From the NCBI RefSeq assembly GCF_900269665.1, contig NZ_LT985361.1:3496601-3560600 (forward strand): a stretch of 64,000 nt of DNA. Direction: 5' to 3'. The DNA is from Nocardia suismassiliense (lineage in GTDB: Bacteria; Actinomycetota; Actinomycetes; Mycobacteriales; Mycobacteriaceae). A program made the translations under genes and the position numbers. The notes beneath the pieces are model-generated. The model was not told the origin of the DNA. It searched no databases and saw only the letters and a list, made by a program, of their open reading frames with translations. This document shows, one piece after another, positions 17,840-25,904 of the stretch (its first letter is position 1; the number at the start of each line of letters is the position of its first letter).

Positions 17840-18340
17840 TCACGAGGAGACCGGCGCGGGCTGTCCGGCCGCGTGGATGGCCTCGGCCACCTTGCCGCAG
17901 AGTTCGGCGAACACGGCCTGCTCGTCCGGGGTGAGCACGGACTCGGCGATCCTGGCGTTGTCCCGCCGGCATTCGGCCGCGCGGTCGAGGAATTCGAGCC
18001 CGGCCGCGGTGAGCGAGGTCGTCTGTTCGCGCCGGTCGGTGCCGAGCGCCGCCTGCTCCACCAGATCCTGATCCTTCAGTACACGAAGGGCTTTGGACAT
18101 CGTCGGGCGGGACACGCTCAGCGAATCGCTCAGGGCCGATGGCGTCATCGGGCCGCGCAGCCGCAGCATCTCCAGCACGTCGTACTGCTGCCAGGTCACC
18201 CGCTCGGGTGTCGTTCTGGTGCGTCGTGCGACGAGGACGCAGGTCAGGTGGGCCAGCGCGTTCTCGATCCCGGCCTGCCAGTCGAGTACTTCGCTGTGCT
18301 GGTCTTCGTCAGGGGGCACTGGTCTCTCCTCACCGGGCAC
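17840..18340 (-). CDS. MarR-family transcriptional regulator
   Basis: A 166-residue MarR protein with the winged helix in the middle (ALSDSLSVSRPTMSKALRVL as recognition region, followed by a wing with DRREQ). The GTG start at 18340 has no Shine-Dalgarno and lies about 10 nt from an A/T-rich hexamer, so a leaderless transcript is possible. It is divergent from the VOC/MFS resistance pair and is flanked by two copies of the TTTCC-4-GGAAA dyad that also precedes the uvrA-like gene. The likely role is repression of resistance genes (and itself), relieved by the PBD or an intermediate. Ligand and direction of regulation are inference. Confidence 0.85.
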   Translation of the reverse strand: MPGEERPVPPDEDQHSEVLDWQAGIENALAHLTCVLVARRTRTTPERVTWQQYDVLEMLRLRGPMTPSALSDSLSVSRPTMSKALRVLKDQDLVEQAALGTDRREQTTSLTAAGLEFLDRAAECRRDNARIAESVLTPDEQAVFAELCGKVAEAIHAAGQPAPVSS

Positions 18341-18345
18341 GGATT

Positions 18346-18396
18346 TGATTTCTGATAGGAAACTAGTTGGCTTGATTTCCGGCTGGAAACTAGTTT
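18346..18396. promoter_or_regulatory. Divergent marR/VOC promoter with two operator dyads
   Basis: Two tandem sites share the form TTGATTTC(C/T)-4-GGAAACTAGTT. Core dyads are TTTCT-GATA-GGAAA (18349-18362) and TTTCC-GGCT-GGAAA (18376-18389). On the plus strand TTGATT (18372-18377) and TACGGT (18396-18401) are separated by 18 bp and make a usable promoter, so the second operator sits between -35 and -10. The first operator lies next to the marR start codon. The same core at 7496-7515 links this region to uvrA. Confidence 0.75.
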
Positions 18397-18442
18397 ACGG
18401 TAGTGACACCAACTCGTACTCTGTCACACAGAAGGAGTGGTT

Positions 18443-19210
18443 ATGGGCACCCTTGGCTTGCGCCCTTCGACCGTGGGGTGGTTCGAGATCACCGCCACCG
18501 ATCCCGCCCGAAGCAAGCAGTTCTACCAGGACATATTCGACTGGCAGCTAACATCTTTCGGCGACGAACCCGACTATTACACGATCACCGCGCCCGGTGC
18601 GGTGGCGAGCATGGGCGCGTTGCGCCGTGGCAGCCGCGACGCGCTGTGGATCAGCGTGGTCCAAGAGGATGTCGCGGCGACCATACCGCAGCTGGAATCG
18701 TTGGGCGCCAAGGTTATCGAGCCTCCTGCGCGTACCTCTGCAGGTGACATCCATGCAGTGATCGCCGACGTGCAGGGAAATCAGCTGGGTCTGTTCGAAC
18801 CCGTGGCGCGCAAGGACTCTCGCCCCGCACCGGTGCCGAATGGTACGGCCTGGTTCGAGATCGGGACAACGGATCTCGCCGCGACACGCAAATTCTACGA
18901 ACAGGCTTTCGGCTGGACCTACGAGCTGGACGAAGCGGCCGAAGGCGCGATCTACTACGCCGTCACGCCCGGCGGGGCCGAGGAGCCGATCGGCGGCACG
19001 ATGGATGTGTCGGCGCTGCCGAACCCGACCGACTACGCGATTCCCGGACTGCTCGTCACCGACGTCCCCGACCTGCTCGCGCGCTGTGAACAGGCAGGCG
19101 GCCAGCGGGTAATGGATCCGTTCTCCGATGCGAAGGGCCTGGTCATCGGCCAGTTCACCGATCCGTTCGGCAACCGGTGGACCGCCTTCGCGCAGCCGTC
19201 CGACGACTGA
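18443..19210 (+). CDS. Two-domain VOC (glyoxalase/bleomycin-resistance) protein
   Basis: A 255-residue protein with two vicinal-oxygen-chelate repeats: GWFEITATDPARSKQFYQDIF near the start and AWFEIGTTDLAATRKFYEQAF after about residue 135. Each ends in a (Q/D)PFGN or QGNQLGLFEP-type segment. GAAGGAG at 18431-18437 favours ATG 18443 over the GTG at 18437. Such tandem VOC proteins often bind or modify small molecules. Position at a MarR-controlled divergent promoter, 31 bp before an exporter gene, suggests a PBD-binding or detoxifying role. It is distinct from the catechol dioxygenase VOC gene at 20.7 kb. Confidence 0.8.
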   Translation: MGTLGLRPSTVGWFEITATDPARSKQFYQDIFDWQLTSFGDEPDYYTITAPGAVASMGALRRGSRDALWISVVQEDVAATIPQLESLGAKVIEPPARTSAGDIHAVIADVQGNQLGLFEPVARKDSRPAPVPNGTAWFEIGTTDLAATRKFYEQAFGWTYELDEAAEGAIYYAVTPGGAEEPIGGTMDVSALPNPTDYAIPGLLVTDVPDLLARCEQAGGQRVMDPFSDAKGLVIGQFTDPFGNRWTAFAQPSDD

Positions 19211-19241
19211 GGATCGAACAAGCCGCCCCGGAGGGGAAGTC

Positions 19242-20438
19242 ATGCCTTTCGCCGTCTATGTGTTGGGCCTGGGTGTTTTCTGCCTCAACACCACCGAAAT
19301 CATGGTTGCCGGACTGATTCCCGGCATCTCGAGCGACCTCGGCGTGTCCATCGCCGCCGTGGGTTACCTCGTCTCGATCTTCGCCTTCGGCATGGTCGTC
19401 GGCGGTCCGATCCTGATCGTCGGCCTCTCGAAGGTGGCGCAGAAAAAGTCGCTCATCTGGCTGCTCGTGGTGTTCGTGCTCGGACAGACGATCGGCGCAC
19501 TGGCACAGGACTATTGGGTGCTGGTGGTGGCCCGGGTGATCACCGCGCTGGCCGCCTCGGCGTTCTTCGGCGTGGGCGCCGCAGTCTGCGTGCGACTCGT
19601 CGGCGCCGAGCGGCGCGGGCGGGCGATGTCGGTGCTGTACGGCGGCATGATGGTCGCCCAGGTGGTCGGCTTGCCGCTGGCCACCTTCATCGAGCAGCAC
19701 TTCGGGTGGCGGGCCAGTTTCTGGCTGGTCGACCTGCTGGCGGTCGCGTGTATCGCGGCGGTCGTACTGCTGGTGCCGTCCGGCGGCAACGCGCAAACGC
19801 TGGACTTCCGGGCCGAGATCCAGGACTTCCGCAACCTGCGACTGTGGGGCGCGTATGCCACCAATGCCCTCGTCATCGGTTCGGTCGTGGCCGGATTCAC
19901 TTACCTCTCACCGATTTTCACCGATGCCACGCACTTCGCGCCCGCGACGGTGCCGGTGCTGTTCGGCGTGTACGGGATCGCCACGGTGATCGGTAACGCC
20001 GTCGTCGGCCGGTTCGCCGACCGCTACACCCGGCCGATCCTGTTCGGTGGTCTCATCGCCTTGATGCTGGTGCTGGCCGCGTTCGCGCTGTGCGTCGAAT
20101 ACAAGGCGCCGACGCTCGTGGCGACCGTGCTGCTCGGCCTGATCGGCCTTCCGCTCAACCCCGCCATGGCGGCCAGGGTGATGTCGGTGTCGAACGAGGG
20201 TGCACTGGTCAACACGGTCAACGGCTCCGCCATCAATATCGGCGTGGTGATCGGTCCGTGGCTGGGCGGCATCGGGATCAGTGCCGGGCTCGGCCTCACG
20301 GCGCCGTTGTGGATCGGTGCGGGAATGGCCTTGCTCGGTCTGCTCACGCTGATACCCGACCTGATGCAGCGTGCACACGGCTCCGAAGACGTTGTGCTGC
20401 AGAAGGTGCCGGCAGCGGAAGCCGGCAAGCGTTCGTAG
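19242..20438 (+). CDS. MFS drug exporter (DHA1 / AraJ-like)
   Basis: A 398-residue major facilitator with about 12 hydrophobic segments. LCLNTTEI-like VFCLNTTEIMVAGLIPGIS in helix 1 is the DHA1 signature seen in AraJ and related exporters, and the loop 2-3 region and the VARVITALAASAFFGVGAA segment are typical. GGAGGGGAAG at 19230-19239 fixes the ATG at 19242; the frame is open upstream only as a shadow of the VOC gene. Probably co-transcribed with the VOC gene from the MarR-controlled promoter and likely exports the cluster product. A hairpin follows 27 bp after the stop. Confidence 0.87.
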   Translation: MPFAVYVLGLGVFCLNTTEIMVAGLIPGISSDLGVSIAAVGYLVSIFAFGMVVGGPILIVGLSKVAQKKSLIWLLVVFVLGQTIGALAQDYWVLVVARVITALAASAFFGVGAAVCVRLVGAERRGRAMSVLYGGMMVAQVVGLPLATFIEQHFGWRASFWLVDLLAVACIAAVVLLVPSGGNAQTLDFRAEIQDFRNLRLWGAYATNALVIGSVVAGFTYLSPIFTDATHFAPATVPVLFGVYGIATVIGNAVVGRFADRYTRPILFGGLIALMLVLAAFALCVEYKAPTLVATVLLGLIGLPLNPAMAARVMSVSNEGALVNTVNGSAINIGVVIGPWLGGIGISAGLGLTAPLWIGAGMALLGLLTLIPDLMQRAHGSEDVVLQKVPAAEAGKRS

Positions 20439-20464
20439 CGGTTGCCACGTCTGGTTTTCGCATA

Positions 20465-20487
20465 GCGGGCTGTTCACTACAGCCCGC
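20465..20487. terminator. Hairpin after the MFS gene
   Basis: GCGGGCTG-TTCACTA-CAGCCCGC is a perfect 8-bp stem with a 7-nt loop located 27 bp after the exporter stop. There is no T-run, as is common in actinobacteria. It probably separates the resistance transcript from the biosynthetic operon that begins downstream. Confidence 0.65.
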
Positions 20488-20572
20488 GCGCTACGCGTGC
20501 CTGCGCGCGCTGTCGTATGTCGTTGTGCGCCCAGGTAACCGGGTGAGCGACCCTTAAACCCAAGGTGAGCAC

Positions 20573-20617
20573 ATGATTTCGGAAAACAACGACAATTGTT
20601 GTCTGACAGCGATTTAA
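20573..20617 (+). CDS. Possible 14-aa leader peptide upstream of the biosynthetic operon
   Basis: AAGGTGAG at 20562-20569 precedes an ATG whose frame encodes MISENNDNCCLTAI and then TAA. The tandem TGT TGT codons resemble Cys-rich leader peptides used for attenuation in actinobacteria. The reading frame also contains a dyad, ACAAC-7-GTTGT (20586-20602). The L-DOPA dioxygenase ATG is 131 bp downstream. The ORF is very short and could be chance, but the ribosome site is good and the gap has no other gene. Confidence 0.35.
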   Translation: MISENNDNCCLTAI

Positions 20618-20748
20618 GAGTTTCTTGAAGCCCATTTGATTGCCCGGACGTCGCCGTCGGCCGAGGATGGAAAGTGCTGGGACGAATCCCTCCCGCCTCC
20701 TGCGGTGAGGGGCCCACCACGAGCACATTCGCGACGGAAAGGCATCCG

Positions 20749-21219
20749 ATGCACGGGCTTGACATCGCGCCGAGATTTCACCACCTCGCCATCCAGACCG
20801 ACGACGTGGACTCCACGATCAGGTGGTACCAGGAATTCCTCGGCGCCACCGTGGAATGGTCGCTCGCCGACTTCTCCCCGCTCACCCTCGAGCGACTGCC
20901 GGGAATCGAGAAGCTGGCCGAGCTGAAGAAGGGAGACGTCCGGTTCCACGTCTTCGACCGGGCCGGGCACAGCAGGGACACCCCTGACCCGCTCGGCTAT
21001 CAGTATCAGCATGTCGGGATCACGGTGGACCGGGCGGCGGACCTGGTAGCGCTGCGGGAGCAGTGGCTGAAGGCCAGGGAGTCCACCGACATCCACTGGA
21101 CCAGGGACGACCCGCCGTCCGACATCGTGACCGACCCGGACGGGATGCAGAGCCTCTACGTCCTGGACCCGAACGGCCTCGAGCTCGAGTTCGTCTATTT
21201 TCCGGGAGCGGGATCGTGA
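20749..21219 (+). CDS. L-DOPA 2,3-dioxygenase (VOC family, LmbB1/SibV-like)
   Basis: A 156-residue single VOC-domain protein. Expected metal ligands are visible as His in FHHLAIQTDDV near the start, His in YQYQHVGITV and Glu in NGLELEFVYFP near the end (2-His-1-Glu). It cleaves the L-DOPA ring extradiol, giving a product that cyclises to the pyrroline precursor of 4-alkyl-proline. ATG 20749 has GGAAAGG before it; upstream in-frame codons lack support. The stop overlaps the next start (GTGA), and the next gene is the tyrosine hydroxylase that supplies L-DOPA, which makes the assignment firm. It opens the rightward biosynthetic operon. Confidence 0.82.
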   Translation: MHGLDIAPRFHHLAIQTDDVDSTIRWYQEFLGATVEWSLADFSPLTLERLPGIEKLAELKKGDVRFHVFDRAGHSRDTPDPLGYQYQHVGITVDRAADLVALREQWLKARESTDIHWTRDDPPSDIVTDPDGMQSLYVLDPNGLELEFVYFPGAGS

Positions 21220-22124
21220 GCATCGGCCATAGATACGATTCCGCCGCGTCGGGCAAGCATCGCCCGCCCGCGCTGACGCCGCACCTGCTGTTCATGCCGC
21301 CGCTCGGCCACGCCTTCGAAACATGCTCGGACGCAGCCGAAGCCGAGGTCGCCGACCGGGAGCTGCCGGAGTACGACATCTTCGGCACCCGGCCGGTCGA
21401 GGAGGAGCGGCTGTTCTGGTACCGCTGGATCGCGGGGCACCAGCTTTCGTTCCTGCTGTGGCGGGCGATGTGCGACGTCGTCTGGCACCACCCCGAGGAC
21501 GACGGGCCCGACGAACGCGAACTCGACCTCTTGACCACCTGTGTCGACGGGTACAGCGCCATGCTGCTCTACTCGTCCACCGTTCCCCGAGACCACTACC
21601 ACGCCTACACCCGAGTGCGAATGGCGTTGCAGCACCCGGCTTTCAGCGGCACCTGGGCTCCGGATTACCGGCCGGTCCGCCGCCTGTTCCGCGGCAAGAT
21701 GCCCTGGCAGGACGACCCGGCGTGCACGGCGCTCGACGAAGCGGTCGCGCGCAACGAGGCCACGCACAGCCATATCGCCGATCATCTTGTGCCGGACGGT
21801 CACTCGCTGTTGCAGAAGTCTGCGGGCGCACCGGGGGTGAGTGTGTCGCGGGAGAAGGAAGACCTCTACGACAACTTCTTCCTGACCGTCCGGCGCCCCG
21901 TCAGCCACGCCGAATTCGTCGCACAGCTCGACTCCCGCATCGCGGAACTCGCTGCGGATCTGGAGTACAACGGGCTGTATCCCAATGTCGACGGGCGCCA
22001 CCACCCGGTCGTCGCCAACCAGTCGGGCGGCGTGATGAAGCCACTGGTGACCGGCATTCTCGAGGTGATGGACCGGGCGGCCCGGCTGGTATCGGACATG
22101 CGACTCGAGGAGGCGCGCCGATGA
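21216..22124 (+). CDS. Heme-dependent L-tyrosine 3-hydroxylase (LmbB2/SibU-like)
   Basis: A 302-residue protein that I assign to the peroxide-using tyrosine hydroxylases of lincomycin and PBD pathways, part of the histidine-ligated heme aromatic oxygenase superfamily with tryptophan dioxygenase. The segment RWIAGHQLSFLLW (His about residue 75) parallels the HQTSELW region of tryptophan dioxygenase. A His-rich THSHIADHL segment follows further on. It makes L-DOPA for the dioxygenase encoded just upstream. GTG 21216 overlaps the preceding stop by 4 bp; the 51 codons open upstream are shadow. The axial heme histidine cannot be fixed without an alignment. Confidence 0.78.
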   Translation: MSIGHRYDSAASGKHRPPALTPHLLFMPPLGHAFETCSDAAEAEVADRELPEYDIFGTRPVEEERLFWYRWIAGHQLSFLLWRAMCDVVWHHPEDDGPDERELDLLTTCVDGYSAMLLYSSTVPRDHYHAYTRVRMALQHPAFSGTWAPDYRPVRRLFRGKMPWQDDPACTALDEAVARNEATHSHIADHLVPDGHSLLQKSAGAPGVSVSREKEDLYDNFFLTVRRPVSHAEFVAQLDSRIAELAADLEYNGLYPNVDGRHHPVVANQSGGVMKPLVTGILEVMDRAARLVSDMRLEEARR

Positions 22125-23005
22125 AGCACGGCATCGTCCTGTTACCCGAGCACGAGTGGAAGATCGCCGCCGATCGCTGGCGCGCCGCCGAGCAGCTCGG
22201 CTACCAGCACGCCTGGACCTACGACCATCTGATGTGGCGCTGGCTCGCCGACCGCCCGTGGTACGGCTCGATCCCGACCCTCACGGCCGCCGCGACCGTC
22301 ACGAACACCATCGGCCTCGGCGTCCTCGTGGCCACCCCGAACTTCCGGCACCCCGTCGCGCTCGCCAAGGAACTCGTCAGCGTCGACGACATCGCGAGCG
22401 GGCGGTTGATCTGCGGACTCGGTTCCGGCGCACCGGGATTCGATGCGAGCGTGCTCGGCGGGCCGGATCTCGGCCCGCGCGAACGCGCCGATCGATTCGA
22501 GGCGTTCGTCGAACTGCTGGACGCAGTGCTTGCCCGCGGCTCCGTGACAAAGGTGTCACGCTGGTACACCGCATCGGGCGTGAACTTCCACCCGCGCGCC
22601 GGCGAGGCGCCGCGCCTGCCCTTCGCCGTGGCCGCGACCGGGCCGAGGGGCATGGCGCTGGCCGCCGAGTACGCGCGGTATTGGATCACGTCCGGACCAC
22701 CCAACGACTTTCGCATGCGGCCGTTGCGCGAGGTCGTTCCCCTGTTGCGCGACCAGGTGCGCGGCATCGAGGCCGCGTGCGAGCGGGCCGGCCGGGACCC
22801 GGCCGGCCTGGGCAAGCTGTTCGTCGCCGACGCGGCGGCGGGCGGGATCACCAGCTCGCTGGCCGCCTACGAGGACGCCGCGGGCGAGCTCGCCGAGGTC
22901 GGCATCACCGATCTCGTCGTGCACTGGCCCCGCCCGGACCAGCCGTACCAGGGCGACGAGCAGGTCATCGTCGATTTCGCCGAGAAGCACCTAGGGGGCG
23001 AGTGA
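22121..23005 (+). CDS. F420-dependent reductase, LLM class (LmbY/SibT-like)
   Basis: A 294-residue luciferase-like TIM-barrel protein, beginning MKHGIVLLPEHEW, with the family segments AWTYDHLMWRW, TNTIGLGVLVATPNFRHPV and GLGSGAPGFD typical of coenzyme F420-dependent oxidoreductases. In PBD and lincomycin clusters this enzyme reduces a double bond of the alkyl-pyrroline intermediate at the expense of reduced F420. GAGGAGG at 22107-22113 supports ATG 22121, which overlaps the previous stop (ATGA). In anthramycin-type products with remaining unsaturation its exact step is uncertain. Confidence 0.82.
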   Translation: MKHGIVLLPEHEWKIAADRWRAAEQLGYQHAWTYDHLMWRWLADRPWYGSIPTLTAAATVTNTIGLGVLVATPNFRHPVALAKELVSVDDIASGRLICGLGSGAPGFDASVLGGPDLGPRERADRFEAFVELLDAVLARGSVTKVSRWYTASGVNFHPRAGEAPRLPFAVAATGPRGMALAAEYARYWITSGPPNDFRMRPLREVVPLLRDQVRGIEAACERAGRDPAGLGKLFVADAAAGGITSSLAAYEDAAGELAEVGITDLVVHWPRPDQPYQGDEQVIVDFAEKHLGGE

Positions 23006-23829
23006 TGCGAGTGACGACAGTGGACATGTTCGGCGCCGCGGCGGGCCGGGGCAGCACCCTGGACGTGCTCGTCCCGGCGGACCGGTCCGATGAGGACGTA
23101 GTCGCAGCGGCCACCGCGCATGCGCGCCACAGCAATTCGACCGAGACGGTCCTGGTCGACGAGTGCTCTCGAGCCCAACGCACGTTCGGCTCGCGAATCT
23201 TCAACGCCGACGGGGAAACTCCGTTCGGCACACATTCGCTCGCCGGTGTGGCCGCCTGTCTGGTCCGGACCGGCCATCTCGAACCCGGTGAGGTCGGCCG
23301 GACCGCCGAGGTCGGCTGCCAGTGGCTGTGGACCGACGGCCGCGAGGTGCGTGTGCCGTTCGACGGACCCGTTGTGCGCGAAGAGATTCCGCACGACCCG
23401 ACAGTGTTCGGGTGGCCCGTCGGCACACCGCACGCCGGTGGCGTCGGCCGAGCCTTCAACTTCGTGCGCGTCACCGAGGACCCACGCGCGTTGCCGGTGC
23501 CGGATCTCGATCGCATGCGGGAACTGGGGCTCACCGACCTCACGGCCTTCCGCTGGGATCCGGACCGGCACGAGGTGCTCGCCCGCGTCTTCGCCCCGGG
23601 GTTCGGCATCCCGGAGGACGCCGGATGTCTGCCCGCCGCAGCCGCTCTCGGGCTCACCGCCCTCGACTTGGCGGGGGACGAGGCACCCGTGACGGTTCGA
23701 CAGGTAACGGGCAGCGGGAGCGAGTCGGTCTTCGGCTGCACCGGTTCGATCCACGGCGCCACCGCGAGCGTGCGCATCACCGGACAGGTGTGGATCCCGG
23801 CGAGTGACGAGAAAGCGAGTGAGTCATGA
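23005..23829 (+). CDS. PhzF-family isomerase (LmbX/SibS-like)
   Basis: A 274-residue PhzF-fold protein. The conserved motif appears as DGETPFGTHSLAGVAACLV (the GHATLA-type block) and an acidic residue in HSNSTETVLVD matches the catalytic Glu position. It starts on the base that ends the previous gene (TGATG), with AGGGGGCGAG before it. In the 4-alkyl-proline pathway this isomerase moves a double bond in the intermediate after C-C cleavage. The gene order LmbB1-LmbB2-F420 reductase-PhzF equivalents is complete here. Confidence 0.8.
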   Translation: MRVTTVDMFGAAAGRGSTLDVLVPADRSDEDVVAAATAHARHSNSTETVLVDECSRAQRTFGSRIFNADGETPFGTHSLAGVAACLVRTGHLEPGEVGRTAEVGCQWLWTDGREVRVPFDGPVVREEIPHDPTVFGWPVGTPHAGGVGRAFNFVRVTEDPRALPVPDLDRMRELGLTDLTAFRWDPDRHEVLARVFAPGFGIPEDAGCLPAAAALGLTALDLAGDEAPVTVRQVTGSGSESVFGCTGSIHGATASVRITGQVWIPASDEKASES

Positions 23830-25061
23830 CGATTCGGCCGGAGTCACTGACCGTGCCGAGCACGGGCATGCTCGATGAGGCGCGGCGTCGCGACGATCTC
23901 GATCCGCGCACCGGGTACGCACGTGGGTTCGCCACCGACGGCGCTATCCACCTCAACGGAAACTCCCTCGGCCCGCCGCGGGAAAGCCTTGCGGGCGAAC
24001 TCGACCGCGTAGTGACCGAGCAGTGGGCGCCCCGCCAGGTGCAGGCCTGGTTCCAGGACGGCTGGCTGGAGCTGCCGCGCACCGTCGGCGACAAGCTGGC
24101 TCTGCTGCTGGGCGCGGGCCCCGGGCAGCTCATGGTGGCCGGCGAGACGACCTCGACAACACTGTTCAACGCCCTGGTCGCCGCATGCCGCCTGCGGCCG
24201 GACCGCCCGGTGCTGCTGATCGAGGCCGAGTCGTTCCCGACCGACCTGTACATCGCCGCTTCGGTGGCCCGCCTGCTGGACCGTGAGCTCGTCGCCGAGT
24301 CGCGGACCGGCTTCGACGCCTACCTGCGCGAGCACGGTCAGCAAGTCGCGGCGGCGCTGGCCGCACCCGTGGACTTCCGCACGGGCGAGCGGCGGGAGAT
24401 CCGGCCGACCACCGCGTTGTGTCACGCGGCAGGCGCGCTGTCGCTATGGGACCTCAGCCATGCGGCGGGGGTACTCCCGGTGGACCTCGACGCGAACGCG
24501 GTCGACCTCGCCGTCGGCTGCGGCTATAAGTACCTCGGCGGCGGGCCGGGCGCGCCGGCTTTCCTCTACCTTCCCGTTCGATTCCAGTCGACCGTGGACT
24601 TCCCGCTGACGGGGTGGCACGGGCACGCCAGGCCGTTCGAGATGGGTCCGGTCTTCGAGCCGGCCACCGATATCGAACAGGCCCGCACCGGCACACCGCC
24701 ACTGCTCAGCCTCGCCGCGTTGAACCATGCCCTCGCCCCATTGGTGGAGGTCGGCATCCACGCATTGCATCAGCGCACTCGGGAGCTCAGCGAGTTCTTC
24801 CTGGAGTGCCTCGCCGAGCGTGACCCGGAACTGTTGCGCCGCCTCGCATCTCCGCGAGAAGCGGACCGCCGCGGTGGCCATCTCGCGCTTCGGGTGCCCG
24901 ACGCCGACGCCGTCGAACGTGCGCTCGCCGACCGCGGCGTGCACGTCGACTCGCGACCACCCGATCTGATCCGTTTCGCCTTCGCGCCGCTGTACGTGAC
25001 GCACGAGCAGGTGTGGCGCGCGGTCGACGCGCTCGGCCGCGCCGTGGAAGGAGTGCGATGA
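23826..25061 (+). CDS. kynU: Kynureninase
   Basis: A 411-residue PLP enzyme of fold type I. HLNGNSLGPP near the N-terminus and the PLP-lysine region GCGYKYLGGGPG (Lys about residue 235) are characteristic of kynureninase, which splits 3-hydroxykynurenine (here probably the 4-methyl derivative) to the anthranilate and alanine. It overlaps the PhzF stop and the tryptophan dioxygenase start by 4 bp each. Four other kynurenine-pathway genes surround it, so it serves the aromatic half of the PBD rather than NAD synthesis. Confidence 0.9.
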   Translation: MTIRPESLTVPSTGMLDEARRRDDLDPRTGYARGFATDGAIHLNGNSLGPPRESLAGELDRVVTEQWAPRQVQAWFQDGWLELPRTVGDKLALLLGAGPGQLMVAGETTSTTLFNALVAACRLRPDRPVLLIEAESFPTDLYIAASVARLLDRELVAESRTGFDAYLREHGQQVAAALAAPVDFRTGERREIRPTTALCHAAGALSLWDLSHAAGVLPVDLDANAVDLAVGCGYKYLGGGPGAPAFLYLPVRFQSTVDFPLTGWHGHARPFEMGPVFEPATDIEQARTGTPPLLSLAALNHALAPLVEVGIHALHQRTRELSEFFLECLAERDPELLRRLASPREADRRGGHLALRVPDADAVERALADRGVHVDSRPPDLIRFAFAPLYVTHEQVWRAVDALGRAVEGVR

Positions 25062-25858
25062 CCAGCGCGCCGGAGTATCTCGCCCCCGAGTACGTCACCT
25101 ACGCGCACATGGACGAGCTGCACGAGTTGCAGCGTCCGCGTAGTGAGGCCCGCGGCGAGCTGAACTTCATCCTGATCAGCCACGTCAAAGAACTGTTGTT
25201 CCGCGCGGTGATCGACGATCTCGACACCGCCCGCCGGGCGCTGGAACGCGACGACGTGCCCGAGGCATGTCTGGCGCTGTCCCGGTCGGTCCGCACGCAG
25301 CGGGTCCTGGTGGCCTGCTGGGAGTCGATGAACGGCATGTCGGTCGACGAGTTCGTGGCCTTCCGGCACGTGCTCAACGAGGCCTCCGGCACCCAGTCCT
25401 TCGCCTACCGTGCCCTGGAGTTCCTGATGGGAAACCGGCCGGAAGGCCAAGTGGCGGCGGCTCTCCGAGATGGCCACCCCATGCTGCGGGCCGAGCTGGG
25501 CAAGCCGTCGCTGTACGACACGGTATTGCAACACCTTGCTCGGCAAGGATTTTCGGTTCCGGACGAATGCCTGGCGAAACCGCCTGCCGAGCAGCACGAG
25601 TCGAATCCGCTCGTGGAGGACGTGTGGCTCGACATCTACCGGCAGCCGGACCGGTATTCCGGCGCGCACCGGCTCGCGGAGAGCCTGCTGGAGGTCGCCT
25701 ATCAGTTCTCCCATTGGCGGGCAACGCATCTGCTGGTGGTGGAACGCATGCTCGGCGGCAAGAGCGGGACGGCGGGCACCGACGGTGCACCGTGGCTGCG
25801 CGCCATCAACGAACACCGTTTCTTCCCGGAGCTGTGGACATTCCGCACCCGGCTGTAG
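25058..25858 (+). CDS. kynA: Tryptophan 2,3-dioxygenase
   Basis: A 266-residue heme dioxygenase, slightly short for the family. Diagnostic segments are ELNFILISHVKELLF, FRHVLNEASGTQSFAYRALEFL and the C-terminal SHWRATHLLVVERMLGGK, whose His should be the proximal heme ligand, followed by the GTAGTDG loop. It converts L-tryptophan to N-formylkynurenine, the entry step of the aromatic branch. GAAGGAG at 25047-25053 fixes ATG 25058. A 46-bp gap follows before the methyltransferase. Confidence 0.9.
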   Translation: MTSAPEYLAPEYVTYAHMDELHELQRPRSEARGELNFILISHVKELLFRAVIDDLDTARRALERDDVPEACLALSRSVRTQRVLVACWESMNGMSVDEFVAFRHVLNEASGTQSFAYRALEFLMGNRPEGQVAAALRDGHPMLRAELGKPSLYDTVLQHLARQGFSVPDECLAKPPAEQHESNPLVEDVWLDIYRQPDRYSGAHRLAESLLEVAYQFSHWRATHLLVVERMLGGKSGTAGTDGAPWLRAINEHRFFPELWTFRTRL

Positions 25859-25904
25859 ACGCGGCCTCAGAGAAATCACCGACTGCTGGAGGAACACGAT
25901 CACG

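Noticed and set aside
20577..20585. TTTCGGAAA as a fourth MarR operator
   Set aside because: The arms are separated by one base rather than four, unlike the three matching sites, so it is probably chance.
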